From contig JAUWOI010000198.1 in the NCBI GenBank assembly GCA_030612185.1, positions 1 through 7,575 on the forward strand: a DNA stretch of 7,575 nucleotides, read 5' to 3'. Of this stretch, positions 6,140-7,575 are shown one piece after another (the stretch's first letter is position 1; each line of letters starts with the position of its first letter). This DNA comes from Anaerolineae bacterium. Lineage in GTDB: Bacteria; Chloroflexota; Anaerolineae; B4-G1. A model generated the notes under the pieces. It searched no databases, had not been told where the DNA came from, and saw nothing but the letters and a program-made list of their open reading frames with translations. Position numbers and translations under genes: made by a program.

Positions 6140-6168
6140 TTGCCAATCTGTCCGCTTTCTGGTACGAT
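6140..6168 (+). promoter_or_regulatory. Extended -10 promoter for the penicillin-binding protein gene
   Basis: TTGCCA (6140-6145) is followed after 17 bp by TACGAT (6163-6168), with TG one base upstream of the -10 box (TGGTACGAT). The key bases T, A and final T of the -10 box are present. Transcription would start near 6175, giving a leader of about 27 bases that contains the Shine-Dalgarno site. The layout mirrors the divergent fmt promoter. Confidence 0.5.
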
Positions 6169-6183
6169 TTGCGCACATCGTCT

Positions 6184-6192
6184 GGAAGGGGG
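6184..6192 (+). promoter_or_regulatory. Ribosome binding site for the penicillin-binding protein gene
   Basis: GGAAGGGGG ends 9 bases before ATG 6202. AGGAT, closer to the ATG, is a weaker alternative with very short spacing. The purine tract supports ATG 6202 as the start. Confidence 0.5.
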
Positions 6193-6201
6193 TATAGGAT
6201 C

Positions 6202-7575
6202 ATGACACCAATCCGCATCGTCCGCTACATGGCCTTGCAGCGACGCCACCGTCGCCGCGCCAAGGAACGAACCGGCTCACGTCAGTTGCTCCGCATCGTC
6301 GGTATCCTGCTGCTCGTGGTGCTGTTCGTGACCACGGGGGTTGTGCTCAGCGGGGTGGGTGCCACCGCTGGCGTCTACGTCTACTTCACCCAGGATCTGC
6401 CTGAGCCGGAGCAGATCGAGACCGCTGAGGAGAACTTCGAGACCACTAAAATCTACGACCGCGCTGGTCAGACGCTTCTCTACGAGGTGATTGATCCCTA
6501 CGGCGGCGACCGTACCTGGGTCACGCTGGACCAGATTTCAGACGACTTCATCTGCGCCACTGTCGCCACTGAGGATCGCGACTTCTGGGAGAATCCCGGC
6601 ATCAACCTGCGCGGTATCGCCCGTGCCTTCTGGGCCGACATCCGGGGCCAGCAGATCCAGGGTGGTTCCTCAATCACCCAACAACTGATCAAAAACATCG
6701 TCATTGAGCCCGAGCGGCGTTACGTCAGCGCGGAGGGCCCCGGGTGGGAGGACTACGAGCGCAAAGTCACCGAGATTCTGCTGGCCTACCGCATCTCGCA
6801 GAAGTACAGCAAAGAGCAAATCCTGGAGTGGTACCTGAACACCAACTTCTATGGCAATCTGGCCAACGGCATCGAGGCCGCGGCCCGTGTGTACTTTGAC
6901 AAGAGCGCCAGCGAACTGACGCTGGCCGAGTCTGCCACGTTGGCCGCCATCCCACAGTTCCCACGCATGAACCCCTTCGACGACCCGGATACCGCCCGCG
7001 AGCGCCAGCATATCGTGCTCGACGCGATGGTGCATCAAGGCTGTATCACCCCCGCAGAGGCGGTCGCCGCCAAGTACGAGACCTGGAATCTTGCTGTCCT
7101 CGTCGAACGCTTCGACATCCTGGCCCCGCATTTCTCCATCTACGTACGCAAACAACTGGAGGATATGCCCCAATTCGGCCCCGAGACCGTGTATCGCGGC
7201 GGACTGCGGGTCTACACCACCCTCGACCTGGATCTGCAGCAGCAGGCCCAATGCACGGCTCGTGCTCACATCCGCCGTCTGTCCGGCGAGGACGAGGCCA
7301 CCGTCATCCAGGAGGCGATTGCTGACGGCTGTGAGGCGGCACAGTTCCTGCCACCACTTCGCGCTCGTGACGTGGGGCGCGACCACAATGTCAGCAACGC
7401 GACCGTCGTCGTCAGCCGCCCCTCTACCGGCGAGATACTGGCCATGGTCGGCAGCCTGGACTACTGGGACGAGTCCATTGACGGCCACTTCAACGTCGCT
7501 GCGGACGGAGCACGTCAGCCAGGATCTTCCTTCAAGCCCTTAACCTACGTCACGCTGCTCTCACAAGGCTACAAT
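6202..7575 (+). CDS. Class A penicillin-binding protein (PBP1A-like), 3' truncated by window end
   Basis: This is a bifunctional peptidoglycan synthase: the glycosyltransferase domain polymerises lipid II and the transpeptidase domain cross-links stem peptides outside the membrane. 458 residues are visible and the frame runs off the right edge. A basic cytoplasmic tail (1-28, RRHRRRAKER) precedes one membrane anchor (about 29-62). The GT51 domain has catalytic E124 in ATEDRDFWENPG, GGSSITQQLIKN (from 154), RKVTE (187-191) with ISQKYSKEQILEWYLNTNFYGN, and GIEAAARVYF. An insert rich in Glu and Gly (around PERRYVSAEGPGWEDY) separates motifs 2 and 3. The transpeptidase domain has begun: YRGGLRVYTTLD, then S442 in the SSFK motif (S442-K445) after RQPG. 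The SxN and KTG motifs lie beyond the window. The gene is divergent from fmt with its own promoter candidate. Confidence 0.95.
   Translation, partial: MTPIRIVRYMALQRRHRRRAKERTGSRQLLRIVGILLLVVLFVTTGVVLSGVGATAGVYVYFTQDLPEPEQIETAEENFETTKIYDRAGQTLLYEVIDPYGGDRTWVTLDQISDDFICATVATEDRDFWENPGINLRGIARAFWADIRGQQIQGGSSITQQLIKNIVIEPERRYVSAEGPGWEDYERKVTEILLAYRISQKYSKEQILEWYLNTNFYGNLANGIEAAARVYFDKSASELTLAESATLAAIPQFPRMNPFDDPDTARERQHIVLDAMVHQGCITPAEAVAAKYETWNLAVLVERFDILAPHFSIYVRKQLEDMPQFGPETVYRGGLRVYTTLDLDLQQQAQCTARAHIRRLSGEDEATVIQEAIADGCEAAQFLPPLRARDVGRDHNVSNATVVVSRPSTGEILAMVGSLDYWDESIDGHFNVAADGARQPGSSFKPLTYVTLLSQGYN

Noticed and set aside
6670..7488. Open frame (272 codons) on the minus strand opposite the penicillin-binding protein
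   Set aside because: It is a shadow of the PBP coding frame, which has intact glycosyltransferase motifs and SxxK. The antisense product has no recognisable domain.

Overview
The window is GC-rich, gene-dense bacterial chromosome with almost no spare sequence. The gene content, the form of the penicillin-binding protein glycosyltransferase motif (EDRDFWENPG) and short TCCAATC-type tandem repeats fit a member of the Chloroflexota (Anaerolineae-like). That assignment is an inference from recalled family features, not a database result. No mobile element, RNA gene or CRISPR array was seen.

Layout: (1) 2-3092, plus strand: the C-terminal 192 residues of a BMP/PnrA-family nucleoside-type substrate-binding protein, followed with no real gap by a large membrane sensor histidine kinase (Cache-HAMP-GAF-HisKA-HATPase). 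(2) 3096-6048, minus strand, reading right to left: fmt, a 147-bp gap holding an imperfect inverted repeat and a possible promoter, then the tight cluster yebC-ruvC-ruvA. ruvA ends 3 bp from the end of the kinase, tail to tail, and ruvB is not here. (3) 6049-6201: a divergent promoter region. (4) 6202 to the window end, plus strand: a class A penicillin-binding protein cut off shortly after its transpeptidase SxxK motif.

How the genes work together: RuvA and RuvC are Holliday-junction proteins (branch-point recognition and resolution), and YebC/TACO1 proteins are linked to translation. Fmt formylates initiator Met-tRNA. The class A PBP builds peptidoglycan. All of these are housekeeping genes. 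The most distinctive part is the substrate-binding protein/histidine kinase pair, which may form a ligand-sensing module. Three smaller points also deserve a look: a heptamer tandem repeat inside the kinase ATP-binding domain, a long inverted repeat just after fmt that pairs better as plus-strand RNA, and a well-formed extended -10 promoter that would give fmt an almost leaderless mRNA. I do not see an obviously new multi-gene system here.
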